Source: Spongospora subterranea f. sp. subterranea (Eukaryota > Endomyxa: Phytomyxea > Phytomyxea > Plasmodiophorida). Taken from it: 57,981 bases of DNA. The first letter of the stretch is position 1. Every line of letters begins with the position of its first letter. Below are positions 10,566-22,590 of the stretch, one piece after another. Made by a program: the position numbers and the translations under genes. The stretch is taken from the NCBI GenBank assembly GCA_049724395.1, contig JAUGWO010000246.1, forward strand, positions 1-57,981. The letters are read 5' to 3'. The notes below the pieces were generated by a model that did not search any database, was not told the DNA's origin, and worked only from the letters and a program-made list of their open reading frames with translations.

Positions 10566-11016
10566 ACGACAGAAATGTCTGGCCCTTTTATGGATGTTAA
10601 TTCAAAGTTTTCAGGTGTGTTTATCTGACATACTGTTTGTATTCCATCGTGCAAAAGTTGCAGATTTTTTTTTCAGCAGCCAAAATAAAGTTTCATGTAA
10701 CAGGTTTTGACTGTACCAAACAATTGTTTGTCAGATCCTGGAAGTTTAGGCTCTTCAACCAAATTATGGCATTGTTGCCAATGGCCAACGTGCTTGGATT
10801 TTGCTTCGTACCGTACTCTGCGTTTGTTGACGCAGGTTGTACGGTTGCGCCAACTGCTACTGTTTGGGTTACGTATTCTGGACGCGCATAACACCTTGGT
10901 TGTGGTGGGTGGTGTAATCCTCGCTGCGGGCTGCTCTCCCTCGACCTCACTCGTTGCCGAACTACTAGATAAGCGGCCAATTGTTCAAACGAGAGTGAGG
11001 CTGGCGTTTTTGTTGC

Positions 11017-14000
11017 ATGAGCAATGGAACGGGTGGCCAGGGCGAGGCCCGAATCCCGTTCCGCGTCAGATACTGTAGCTCGTTCGATGAGAATTTATCG
11101 TCCGCTTCTGCTTTGGAGGTAGCGCATCCGCAATCCCAGGGTTGGATTTCGGCTGGATTTTGTTCCTATCCACAAGAAATCATTCTTGAACTTGAACGCG
11201 CTTCCACAATTCGACAGGTTCGTATTTTTTTCCATTATCTTCATGTATTAGACAAGCTATTATGCTCAGATTCGCGGTTTTTATAGATCCAAATTTTGTC
11301 TCATCAGTCGTTAATTGCGACTCGCATTGAGCTGTATATTGGCCAGCAGCCTGATGATTATTCTCGTCTGGGATATATGTCCCTTGATCCTAATACTCGG
11401 TCGCTCTATAAAGCGCGAGAGCTTAAAACAGTCGACCTGCAGTTAAACGAAGACGTCAAGTTTTTGAAACTTATTATACACAAGAACCATGACAATGATG
11501 TCAATATTCGCAGTCAGGTAGAGCGCTGCAAATTACGGATTTATCATCTTATTCATTGCTTATCTCCATAATTCGCGTTCGGGAGCCCGTTTGTTTTACA
11601 GCAGATGTTTTCCGATAAGATATGACTGCTGTTTCATTATCGTATCGAGGTTTTATTTTTTTCTATGCAGTTCGAGGCATCTAAGTATTATTTCGTTGAT
11701 AGGTGTGTTTTCCTCCCGATAAATTTTCCTCAAGTGCGTTTGGACAAATTATCATAATGAACGAAAAACGTTTGTTTACTGTGCGATTTTAGGTCGGCTT
11801 GGTGGCCCTGAAGGTTCTTGGAAGGAAAATATCAAGTCAAAGTCCTGCAGATCTTTCGGTCGATATGGAATGCGATCCTGAAACTACACGTTTGATTCGT
11901 GAGCTCCATGACAAGAAACTTCGGGCTGTTCAAGTTGAAGATTACGATGAAGCCAAACGATTGAAACATGTTATTGATTCAATCCGTAGTGTCGGGGCGC
12001 AGCTATCAGCCCTTGAAGCCGACAAAATTCTAGCCGTCCAGCGTGAAGATTATGACACAGCAAAAATCATCAAAAACAAGGTGTTGTAGTATTGTTATTG
12101 CAGTAGTTGCATTTTCTCCTAAACGTTGGTTTCGGCCTAAGTAGATGAATCAAATTCGGCGCCAGCATTCGCTTTTGGATCAGCTTTCGACTCACTCTCC
12201 AGGAGCGAGAATTTCGCGTCCAGCTTCTCAACAAGCTGTGCATTATCAGCCCCCGGTTTCTCCAATTCACGTTGCTTCCCAGCCGGGTGTGAGCGTCTCT
12301 CCTGTGTCGCCAAACCAGGTAGACGTTAAATAACTTTGTGGTTTGGTTAGTCATCAATTTTTGTTGAAAGTTTCTCCAGTTTGTTCCGAATTCAACGTTT
12401 TCGCATGTATGATATTCAGTTTCGCCCTGCATTTTGAACTCCAAGATAAGCTCCTTGAGTTATCACTAACCTATACTTCACTTGCTTTTTATTCTGCATT
12501 TAAGTTTGCCTTCAAATTGCTTCGTACTTTTTCATTCAGGATTTTATATTCTTGTTGATCAGTTTTTTTGTATTTGCCTTTTCGGAATCGCAATCGTATT
12601 ATTTAATATTGCTGTTTCATTACAATTTCTCTATTATGACTGCGCTGCAGGTCCAAACTGATTATTATTCTTCTGGACCACATATTCCGTACGATGAACG
12701 TCCATTACCTGCCCAACTCAAGCATATTCAAAACAGTACAGATCCGCAATCAGCGGAAGAAAATCCTCATCCGTTTGGTGATCGGTAAAATTTGGTGTCT
12801 GTAATCTTGAAACGGCGTTCTCATTTTCTGTAGCGTTGGCTCTAGTTATGCTGCACCTTCAGGTCCTTCTTCAGCTGCGACCCTGGTCGACCCGGCCGTC
12901 GCCGAACCATCGCCTATCTCCGATTTGGATCGCAGCCAGTTTTCAGAACTGATCGAATCCTTCGGCGAACCAATCATTTCATTATTGTTGTCGAAAAAGG
13001 TGCCACTGCTTAATTTCAACCGAAATTTTTGTTGTTGCGAAATACATGATTTTAGCACAATGCTCTGTTCAATGCCGCGCGTAAAGCTTCTTTACGCATT
13101 GTTTTGTTTAGCCTTCTAGTCTGCATTATATAAAGAAGCTTTTGTTTTGTTTAGGTGTTTCAGCACCGGATTAACGCATTGGATGAAATCGACGCGCTCG
13201 TGGTCGCATCTCGATCGTCTCGAGATGCAGACTTCCGACTGATTTCTAATGTTGTTCAAGCGATCAACATTGCCTTACCCGATCCTATCTGTCAGGTTTG
13301 TATTTTCATTTCGTGATCATGGTCAATGTTGAGATTTTGGATAAGGTTTCAGTGCGCGCTCTCTGTCTAACGGAGACTTTAATTGATTCTGTGCTTCCCG
13401 ACATGGCGTTATCCGACATCATTGCTGCTATGGAACCGGTACTGAACGATTGATATTCGACGAATATTTTCTTGCAATCTGTGCTGTCAGCTTTTGCCTT
13501 TTGTTGATGCCAACAGTTGCCAATTTCCAACCCGTACCTTCAACCAATGTTTTAGTCGACATTATTGCGCTTTTGCGAGTCAACCAATCCGTTTGCTTTT
13601 ACTTCGCTGCCTATTGATTTACCAAATCTAGGTAATGCCGACACTCTTGTCAATTTTAGATCTGTCATCGGGTAGGGCTCGAGAAAAGACTCGTCATGTT
13701 TTCGACTTGCTTATCGACTATCCGGCGTTGATCGCGCGATACGTTACCAAGCCATTGAGAACTTCCGAGGCGCACAAGCCATTGCAGGTGATATCAGTAG
13801 CTGTTTGTTTTGCATGCATTACGCTTCATGATTTCCTCAAGCGTTTTCATGGTGACCTTTTCGTTTTCTTTCGTCATGACAATGGGCTTTACAGAGCTGT
13901 CATTTTTGCTTCATGTTTCATTGCTTCCTTTTAGCCTAGTTTGATTATGATGATTCACTGCCTACTTAGGGTCGCGTCGAATTGCTGACAATACTGGTAG

Positions 14001-15616
14001 AATCGGCTGGCCTTTCTGATGACGTGGGCCTTCGTCTTGATCACATTGTGACCCATTTTGCACTCCCGGCGTTGCGACATAAAAAAGGCTCCACACGCCA
14101 AGCTGGTACGCAAAACATTTTAGACCTTCAAGCGCTGTTTCACCACGATCAGAAAATAACTTTTTTCTTTTGCGTCTGTTGCTTGAGTGAAATTCTGATA
14201 AACAGAACCCTCGATTTGCAGGGATTTTTTTTAAAGGTTTTTTTATTGTTTCATCGTTTTTTAGGAAAGTGTTTTTGGTGTTTGATGGAATTGTTCAGGG
14301 GTTAATTTGACGGTGGCGCTACACAGCAGAGTGGGCAACTTTCGCTTCTTCCTTATCTGGAGGGGGTTATGAACCCCAAACTGGAAGCAACATTAATGAA
14401 AACATTCCAAGAAAGGCAGCTTCATCACCGCCATATTCCCGTTAGTGGTCACCATTATAGACGCCAAACCCTGCTAATTGTGACCAGGACGAACTCTCGG
14501 CATCCAACGTCGCCGTTCCAGCATTGCCGTCGCTCTCTCCAATCACCATTCATAATCGCGTAAATACTACCTGAGATTTTTGTTTGCATTTGTTTTCCAT
14601 TTACTTACCATGCTGCCCATGCTGCTGTTCTCGTCCTTGCATTTTTTTTTTAATGTTTTGATGTGAAGTTTTGTTTGTCACCTCATTTTTTTTCTTGATA
14701 TGATGGGATGGTTTTCATTGATGGCTCATTACGTTTTGATTCCATTTGTTGCTTTCTTCGTTTTCGGTTTTATATATAATTTTTTGTGGTCGTCAATGGA
14801 TTCAACACAATTATGCATTGGATTCAATACACTATTCCGCATGTTAATTTTTTGTCTAGCGAGGATCGCCGCCCCAGCGCCAACGGGAACAGTCTACTCG
14901 ATCCTCAACAACGGTAAGAAAGTCTGCTGCTGTTAACTCTCTTTTCAACATGCATTTTCAGGTATCCGATGAAGATGAAGCCACGGTTCCAGTCCCGTCT
15001 GGAGATAATTTTTCAGGTGGCGTCTTTTTTCTCATTTTTATGTCTCTTGTTCAAATAATCTATTGGTGTTTTCTTTCCTTTTTCAATACTCGACCTTTTT
15101 TTCTCAATATCGGCGCTGCGGTTCACTCATCCTTCTCACAGAAGGAGATGACGAATCGATTTGCCGTTTTTGCGGCAAGAGGGATCCTCAATTTACAATC
15201 GAAGAAAACCTAGATCTGCACTACTGGATGCATTGCCCAATGCTTGTTAGCTGCAAATTGTGTGAACAGGTTATTTTAACGTGATGACCGTTGGTCTAAT
15301 GTCGCTGATGTTATGGTGATGTTGGCGTTAGGTTGTGGAGATTCCCACATTATCTGATCACTTGATGAATGAATGTGAGGCTGCGTCCAACGTGGTTATG
15401 TGCATCCATTGCCAACGGCCATTATGCGGTCCACAAGAACTTCAAGAACACGAGTCTGCCTGCCCAGGCCCACGCCTCCTCAACTCTGCTGCGAGTAACC
15501 AGTGTCCACTGTGCTTCAAAGGCATTGGAGCTGGCGAAGACGGCTGGCGGACGCACCTGCTTGAGCCTCCTGGCTGCAAAAATAATGCCAGACAAAATTC
15601 AGCAATAAAAACGTAG
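11017..15616 (+). CDS. CEP104: CEP104 (FAP256) centrosomal/ciliary-tip protein, 16 exons
   Basis: CEP104 binds tubulin through a TOG domain and acts at the ciliary tip and centriole. Read exons: 11017-11217, 11287-11517, 11793-12080, 12145-12318, 12651-12784, 12834-12999, 13155-13295, 13346-13438, 13632-13787, 13970-~14152, ~14327-14440, 14461-14559, 14860-14913, 14962-15016, 15142-15269, 15332-15616, giving about 833 aa (human 925). The order matches the family: N-terminal jelly roll ('GWISAGFCSYPQEIILELE'), two UVR-like motifs ('KKLRAVQVEDYDEAKRLK', 'DKILAVQREDYDTAKIIK'), a linker 'PYDERPLPA', TOG repeats, a low-complexity linker, and C-terminal zinc fingers ('CRFCGKRDP', 'CPLCFKGIGAGEDGWRTHL'). 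Phases agree across all junctions. The exon 10 donor has no GT, and a 20-nt GT-AG gap (14441-14460) is needed. An AATAAA overlaps the last codons (15604-15609). Confidence 0.93.
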
Positions 15617-16239
15617 AATATTTAATCGAAAACGATCTTGTAACAGAAATTCCTTTAGTTCGACATGTCCAGATCGATTGGTCGATTTTTCGTTTTTGCA
15701 ATTATGGTTGTCCATCCTAAGGAGGTTTTTGCCATAATCCGAAAGTCCTGTTGCGTCAGTTGGTTTCTGTGTAATTCGGGCGTCCAGACGCGCGCTACAG
15801 TTTTGCCATATGACACTTCTTTTCTAGAAAGTTTTCCAAATCGTGAGACATCAGTGGTGTGCTGCTTGGACGGGCACCTGAGGGACAACGATGCCGCTGG
15901 TGTAAATTACCCTTTCCAACAAGTTAAAAGTTTGTCTGGTCCAATCACCTGCGCAGTATTAATACTTTGATTAGATGCCCAAACCATTAATTCATCGGTC
16001 GGGCTGCAGGTTTGCGTCAGATACAGCACCCTTTGATTTCTGGTGACTGAATCGTTCCGTATCGTATTAGACCTAGATGTTCGGAAACTAGAATGAACCA
16101 AGGTTAGAGAAGTGGTCTGTTATGGATGGTGACGAAGTAAATCTACTGTTATGGCCGGGGACGAAGGAAGTCTAAGAGGACGAATGAATAAGCGAGGATT
16201 CGTTTTTATAAAGATTAATAACTTGATCATGACAAAGGA
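15617..16239. other. Intergenic, no gene seen
   Basis: The short ORFs on both strands show no recognisable domain. The stretch follows the CEP104 stop codon and leads into a Ty3-type relic. Confidence 0.5.
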
Positions 16240-17540
16240 GAATCTATCCGATGACGTTTGTTCTAATCGGCAAATTTGAATTGTTCACACTCGAAATCGA
16301 CCCAGATGTGCTACTCTCGAGTATTTTGAGAGATGCCCCGAATGGTCATCTCCTTATTGACGATGAGTATACAAAGTCAGATCGTAATATCTCATCAGCC
16401 ATCAAGCGGGTCTCAATCGATCACAATGTGTCCGCTGACCTTAGTCCCGGTGACAAACCTGGCGAAGATTATTTTGTCTACATCGGCCAGGATGCCATCA
16501 ATGACATTGAATCTGCCATCTCTGATATGTGCGACCGCGCCGTTCAGAACGGTTAGACAATCTGCACTCACATGGCATCGAACTGAAACCAAAGCGTTGC
16601 GCTCTCTTCTTGCCTGAGGTCAAATGGTGAGAAAGAATGATATCGGAAAATCGTGTTTCGTTCGATCCCGATGTGGTTTCGTCACTGATACCGATCACTG
16701 CTGGCGAGCTGCAGCAATTACTATGTGGACTTAACTGGATGCGCTCAGCAATCCCAACCCTCTCTGAACTCGTGGACCCATCCCATAGTTAAAGGGTGCC
16801 ATCGTTTAAAGTTCCCATTTGATCCAATAGTCGGAGTCTTCCTGCTAGTCGAACCAGCGGAGACTGTCTTGAATGCTGACAACTCCAATTATTACGCTCG
16901 TGGGATTTTGTAATTGACCACATAGATGGAACCGCCATCGTCTGGGCCGGCATCCTGACTCGATGGGGAGCCCCGTTTCGGAACCTGTTGTGGCCCATAT
17001 CACCGATGGCATCATCATTTTTAACAAAAAAACTGTCATCTTCTTTCGAGCGCTACCATTTCGCCATATGGCCAACTGTCGTGATCAATTATCATATTGC
17101 AGACAGAACCTACTGATTTACAGTCCGATGGGCTTCATATCCAGAATCAAGTACTTACGAATCCATCTGACAAGGAAATATGACAGACATCAACCGGTCA
17201 GGTTTGGATTGAATCATTCAAAATGCAACTTTTGATCATGGTCGTGGCCCACATGGGAATATCCGGTCATCTTGTATCGGACTCCTCGATCAGGCTCATT
17301 CATCAATGGTTCTCGTGGCCGAACATGAACAGTATGATAACCGAGTTTGTTTCCAAATGTTTACACTGCCTTCGGGTCAACGGGTCTGTCCTTCCCCGTC
17401 ATTTGGATATGCAATGCATGCAAATCAACCAAATCGTATACTGCATTATGACTACATATCCATTTCTAAAGGCGGACCTCCTTCATTTCAATATATTCTT
17501 GTGATCAAGGCGGTTTCTCCGCCTTCGTGGAACTAATCTC
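16240..17540 (+). mobile_element. Ty3/gypsy-like retrotransposon relic (pol 3' half)
   Basis: Translated pieces follow the order of a Ty3 pol: the end of the reverse transcriptase and the connection region ('GELQQLLCGLNWMRSAIP' near 16700-16760), an RNase H-like part, then the integrase zinc-binding block near 17240-17400 ('GHLVSDSSIRLIHQWFSW', 'CLHCLRVNG'). It is a fossil with many breaks. No LTRs were seen, and the 16-bp satellite begins where its integrase region ends. Confidence 0.7.
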
Positions 17541-19121
17541 GTGTCGTTACGAATGGCTATCGTTACGAATGGCTATCGTTACGAATGACTATCGTTACGA
17601 ATGACTATCGTTAGGAATGGCTATCGTTACGAATGGCTATTGTTACGAATGACTATCGTTACGAATGGCTATCGTTACGAATGGCTATCGTTACGAATGA
17701 CTATCGTTACGAATGACTATCGTTACGAATGGCTATCGTTACGAATGGCTATTGTTACGAATGACTATCGTTACGAATGGCTATCGTTACGAATGACTAT
17801 CGTTACGAATGGCTATCGTTACGAATGACTATCGTTACGAATGGCTATCGTTACGAATGGCTATCGTTACGAATGACTATCGTTACGAATGGCTATCGTT
17901 ACGAATGACTATCGTTACGAATGGCTATCGTTACGAATGGCTATCGTTACGAATGACTATCGTTACGAATGACTATCGTTACGAATGGCTATCGTTACGA
18001 ATGACTATCGTTACGAATGGCTATCGTTACGAATGACTATCGTTACGAATGGCTATCGTTACGAATGGCTATCGTTACGAATGGCTATCGTTACGAATGG
18101 CTATCGTTACGAATGACTATCGTTACGAATGGCTATCGTTACGAATGGCTATCGTTACGAATGGCTATTGTTACGAATGACTATCGTTACGAATGGCTAT
18201 CGTTACGAATGACTATCGTTACGAATGGCTATCGTTACGAATGGCTATCGTTACGAATGACTATCGTTACGAATGGCTATCGTTACGAATGACTATCGTT
18301 ACGAATGGCTATCGTTACGAATGGCTGTCGTTACGAATGGCTATCGTTACGAATGGTTATCGTTACGAATGACTATCGTTACGAATGGCTATCGTTACGA
18401 ATGACTATCGTTACGAATGGCTATCGTTACGAATGGCTATCGTTACGAATGACTATCGTTACGAATGGCTATTGTTAACGAATGACTATCGTTACGAATG
18501 GCTATCGTTACGAATGGCTATCGTTACGAATGACTATCGTTACGAATGGCTATCGTTACGAATGACTATCGTTACGAATGGCTATCGTTACGAATGGCTA
18601 TCGTTACGAATGACTATCGTTACGAATGGCTATCGTTACGAATGACTATCGTTACGAATGGCTTTCGTTACGAATGACTATCGTTACGAATGGCTATCGT
18701 TACGAATGGCTATCGTTACCGAATGGCTATCGTTACGAATGACTATCGTTACGAATGGCTATCGTTACGAATGACTATCGTTACGAATGGCTATCGTTAC
18801 GAATGGCTATCGTTACGAATGACTATCGTTACGAATGGCTATTGTTAACGAATGTCTATCGTCACGAGTGATTATCGCTACGAATGACTATCGTTACGAA
18901 TGACTATCATTACGAGTGATTATCGCTACGAATGACTATCGTTACGAGTGATTATCGCTACGAATGACTATCGTTACGAATGACTATCGTTACGAGTGAT
19001 TATCGCTACGAATGACTATCGTTACGAATGACTATCGTTACGAATGACTATCGTTACGAGTGATTATCGCTACGAATGACTATCGTTACGAATGACTATC
19101 GTTACGAACGACTATCGTTAG
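17541..19121. repeat. Satellite array, about 98 copies of a 16-bp unit
   Basis: The unit is 'atcgttacgaatggct' or 'atcgttacgaatgact', repeated almost without gaps for about 1.58 kb. Two unit types differ at one base (GG versus GA) and alternate irregularly, mostly as G-A or G-G-A. Rare single-base insertions occur near 18476, 18719 and 18846. The last 280 bp (from about 18845) are a more diverged, higher-order subarray with 'gagtgattatcgctacgaat' units. Because 16 is not a multiple of 3, reading cycles through all frames. Whether the frame continues depends on TGG or TGA at each third unit, so the ORFs seen here are by-products. Confidence 0.97.
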
Positions 19122-19161
19122 GTAAATGTAACTTATGATCATTATTGATATTACAGTTTAG

Positions 19162-20417
19162 ATGTTGATTGACATCGCAACCAAACGCGACAAAAAGAGC
19201 TCCCAACTCGTCAAGCGACACCAGAAATGCGGTGCTACAGGCGCTGCTTCAGAATTGTTTTGCGGGCAAACCAAACTTCAACACGCCGCGATTAAAACCA
19301 CCGCATCAAACTTTGGACTATCTATGCAGGTGGTTGTCAGGATATGGAAAAAAGCGCAAACATGCTTCAAATCGGACAAACTTGCCAATGCCGAATCAAG
19401 AATCAAGGGACGTTCCTGTGGTAAGAAGCGCGATAGAGAGGATATACGAGAAAAAATAATTTTGGCACTTGTAAGGCACAGAGGAACGCTTAGGAGTCTG
19501 TCTGAAGCAACTCATATCCCAACAAACACGTTATTCGATGTTATGCAAGAAGGGACATCAAAACGAGTCACCAGTACCCTCAAGCCGACGTTGACAGAGG
19601 ATAATCGTCGAGAAAAGCTGCGAATTGCATTATCAATGATTGACGGAAATTCCAACAGCTTTCGCGCTAAGTGTGACACTGTTCATGTGGTTCAAAAGTG
19701 GTTTTATTTTACCAAAGCCAAGAGCAAATACTACCTGCTTCCGGAAGAAGACGTTCCATATAGGACGGTAAAAAGCAAACGATTTATCGTAAGGAGTCAT
19801 GTTCTTTGCGGCGGTCGCCAGACCTCGATATGATCCTCACCGAAAGACGATGTTCAATGGCAAATTAGGCATATGGCCATTTGTTCGTCAAGAGTTAGCC
19901 AAGCGGAAATCCAGAAATCGGGACACGGGGACGATGATTACCAAACCTTATGAAGTTACCCTAGACGCGTATGTAGAAATTCTGACAGACAAAGTCCTGC
20001 CATAAAATCGAAATGGCCTAATTCTAGCAAAAGTACGAGAATCATCATTCAACAGGACAATGCTCGTCCAATGCTAAATGTGATGACGAAGCAGTTGTAA
20101 AAGCAGGGACAGATGACGGATGGAACAGCTCACTGCGCTGTCAACCCACTAACAGCCCCGATTTCAACGTGCTGGACCAGGGATTTTTTCGAGCTATACA
20201 ATCTTTGCAGCATCAAGAGGCGCCGAAGAATATTGACGAGCTCATCGAGGCAGTAGAAAATGCATATCATGCCATGTCGAGCGACTCTTTCAACTACATA
20301 TTCCTGTCTCTGCAACAGGCCATAGAGTCTTGTATGCTCCTCAAGGGGAGTAACAACTACAAATTGGCCAACATGAGCAAGGCAAAAATTGCAAGCCTTA
20401 GGATTATTGCCTGACAC
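19162..20417 (+). pseudogene. Decayed DD39D mariner-like transposase
   Basis: Three frame segments (19162-19833, 19799-20005, 20169-20414) line up with the intact mariner transposase at 5938-7353. Shared blocks include 'RVTSTLKPTLTEDNRREKLR', 'KWFYFTKAKSKYYLLP', 'MFFAAVARPRYDP' and 'GFFRAIQSLQHQEAPKNID'. The first catalytic Asp is replaced: the block reads 'VHVVQKWFY' instead of 'VHIDEKWFY'. At least two frameshifts separate the pieces. It is a different, older lineage than the copies at 6-7 kb and 48-49 kb. Confidence 0.85.
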
Positions 20418-21213
20418 CCTGGTGTGTTGTCAAGATTTAATCAACCTGGCGAGAGAAGAGTTCAACTTGTGTTGAGGGAATATTGACGGAATAAAAAAAA
20501 TATAGGCTCCAATAGAACCAGGGTTTCAACCATAGAAAAGCTGTCGGTTTGAGGCTGCCGCCACGTTGATTGAATCGTGACGGAAAGCCAGGCTATCAGG
20601 CAATATTCCTCACGACTTGACTTTCAGATACCGGACACCAGATTGTCGGCGCAACTAAATGGATCAATAAGACAACGACCATTTACCTTGATTGGCGACT
20701 ACAGCAACCCGTTTGTCTTTCAGGAACTCTACCAGCCTAATTCCTCTGTTTGGCTCAATTCAGGTGCCAAGCAGTCGTGATGCGTGACCAAGACTTGGTC
20801 GCGCTCCTAACACTCATCTTGAACCAAAACCGTTTCCAATATGCGAAGTACGATTTCCAGAAATTTAGTCGAAGTCGCAATGGGCAAACTGTCAATTCAG
20901 TGCGCCAAGTTGGATTTTGGACAAATTTGTTTCAATCGGCGTATGCTGGTTTCCATGTAATACCAAAAACTCAACAAAATTGTTACTGCCAGGATTCATA
21001 TTGCCGTTTTAATTAAATGAATTAGGAGTACTACGTAAACCACCGCTCTCTTGATTGACGACTACAGCAATACACAAACGCCGCCTTAGTTGTTATCGAT
21101 GAGTTTTCCGATTGACTGACCCAACACATTTGCAGGGAAGGGTTTAGAGAATGGAGCTTTCGAATTAACTCATCCTAAACCCGAGTATGACAGGTGCATA
21201 AAACAAAATTTCA
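20418..21213. other. Intergenic, no gene seen
   Basis: The short plus-strand ORFs (20577-20780, 20750-21016) have no recognisable domains. A short motif, 'ttgattggcgactacagcaa' near 20700, recurs in diverged form near 21050, suggesting an old repeat. Confidence 0.4.
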
Positions 21214-22590
21214 TTATATTATTTGACACTGGTTACAAGTTGTAGATGGCGACTCTTCACATACAAGGGAAGAATATTCCTTGAGGTATTCGTCCAGATC
21301 CAAAAACAAATCATGTAGAGTGAAGTAATAATCGTCGGCGCAGTGACCATCTCGGTCCCGAAATATTTCCTGGTAGCACAGAAATTCACTGACAATTCCA
21401 CCAACTCCCAAGTTTTGGAATATATATCCTCGTTCGCTATGAAAAACCGTGAATTCCCTAAAATCGTAGTCCTCATCCGAATCAATATGTCGCCATAAAT
21501 TCTCAAAAATAACTCTTGCAGGAGCCGTTGCAATTGAAGAATCGCATTTAGAAAGTGAAGTTTCTAAACTCTGGAAAACTGCAAACATATCCTTGTGTTG
21601 TTCCATTTCCAATTGCATACAATCAATTTTCGAGTAGTGGAACGCCAGTGGCAGGCCATTTCGCAGATTAGAAATGATATTAGGAAATAGGTTATCAATC
21701 AGATCTGGGTCAGAAGGATGTGACAATGGCCGGGATCGATGGCATGGAGATTTACGGCTGATAGACCTGTAGGGAAACAACGTGCCAATATAGCTACAGC
21801 TCTGGCAAAAGCGCAGCCATGTTGTTTCGATAACTTGGAACTTGGGCTGAAATTGGAACTGCTTCTGGAATCGGAAAATATCCCCTTTCTCAAACACATC
21901 AGCGGCAACTGCAGAGCTTGCGAGAACATGGATATATTTTCTTTGCTTCGAATTCAAACCTTTGTTTCTTCTTTGAATGATAACGTGAGAAAAATTGTCA
22001 TCGCAAATAAGCGGCATCTCATAGCCTTCACAATCAAGACGGCCGAGGCGTTGCAACTCCAATGAAAGACTCCGAAGCGGGGTCTGCCCGTAAACAGCGA
22101 TATCGGATACGAACCCGTAATAATCAATATGTCGAATTATGAAGCTTTTTGATAAGTTCAAGAACTCCTTGCGAGAAATGCGTTCAATAACGAACGATTC
22201 GCCTTCAGGAGAGTATAAATCATAGAGTTGCTGCCAAATTGGAAAATCGTCTTTGGACATTACTGCAAAAAAAAAGCTCAGTATGTACATTCGAACCGGT
22301 TGATATATGATAACACGATATACGGATGGCGCAAAACAGAAACTTGCAACGTAACAAAACGAAAAAACCAGATGGCCAAGCAACGGGAAAAGTGCCAAGG
22401 CGCCGGTGAAAGGCTGCACATAATTCGTTAAAGGTTGCATACCTGTGAAGAGATGACGACACGTCATGGACAGAGCAATGACAACTCGCGGTTCCAGGTA
22501 TCTCAAAATGCATGAGTAAGAGACGGCGGCTAACGTCGACAGAAGGTCCATCGAGGGAAAAGTCGCTTGTTTGGCCTCTGACAGCGACAA
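21214..22590 (-). CDS. F-box protein with one in-frame intron
   Basis: F-box proteins recruit targets to SCF ubiquitin ligases through Skp1. The exons are complement(22443-22590) and complement(21214-22262). The 180-bp intron (22263-22442) starts GTATGC, ends TTTTTTTTGCAG, and is a multiple of three without a stop, so it reads through as a hydrophobic stretch. Splicing restores 'CRHLFT-V-MSKDDFPIW', the usual junction of an F-box with its downstream region. The spliced protein is about 398 aa. The F-box covers residues ~14-50 ('LSTLAAVSYSCILRYLEP...ALSMTCRHLF'). The rest is unrecognised, with aromatic and acidic C-terminal parts. It ends in 'CNQCQII', whose last four residues fit a CaaX box. 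Confidence 0.7.
   Translation of the reverse strand: MSLSEAKQATFPSMDLLSTLAAVSYSCILRYLEPRVVIALSMTCRHLFTGMQPLTNYVQPFTGALALFPLLGHLVFSFCYVASFCFAPSVYRVIIYQPVRMYILSFFFAVMSKDDFPIWQQLYDLYSPEGESFVIERISRKEFLNLSKSFIIRHIDYYGFVSDIAVYGQTPLRSLSLELQRLGRLDCEGYEMPLICDDNFSHVIIQRRNKGLNSKQRKYIHVLASSAVAADVFEKGDIFRFQKQFQFQPKFQVIETTWLRFCQSCSYIGTLFPYRSISRKSPCHRSRPLSHPSDPDLIDNLFPNIISNLRNGLPLAFHYSKIDCMQLEMEQHKDMFAVFQSLETSLSKCDSSIATAPARVIFENLWRHIDSDEDYDFREFTVFHSERGYIFQNLGVGGIVSEFLCYQEIFRDRDGHCADDYYFTLHDLFLDLDEYLKEYSSLVCEESPSTTCNQCQII

Noticed and set aside
10693-10980. Minus-strand ORFs upstream of CEP104
   Set aside because: They have no ATG start, no domain and no convincing splice partners; the stretch is more likely the CEP104 upstream region.
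17541-19121. CRISPR-like array, or repeat protein ORFs of 75-91 aa in the 16-bp array
   Set aside because: There are no unique spacers, and the ORFs are by-products of a repeat whose length is not a multiple of three; they end wherever a GA-type unit gives TGA.
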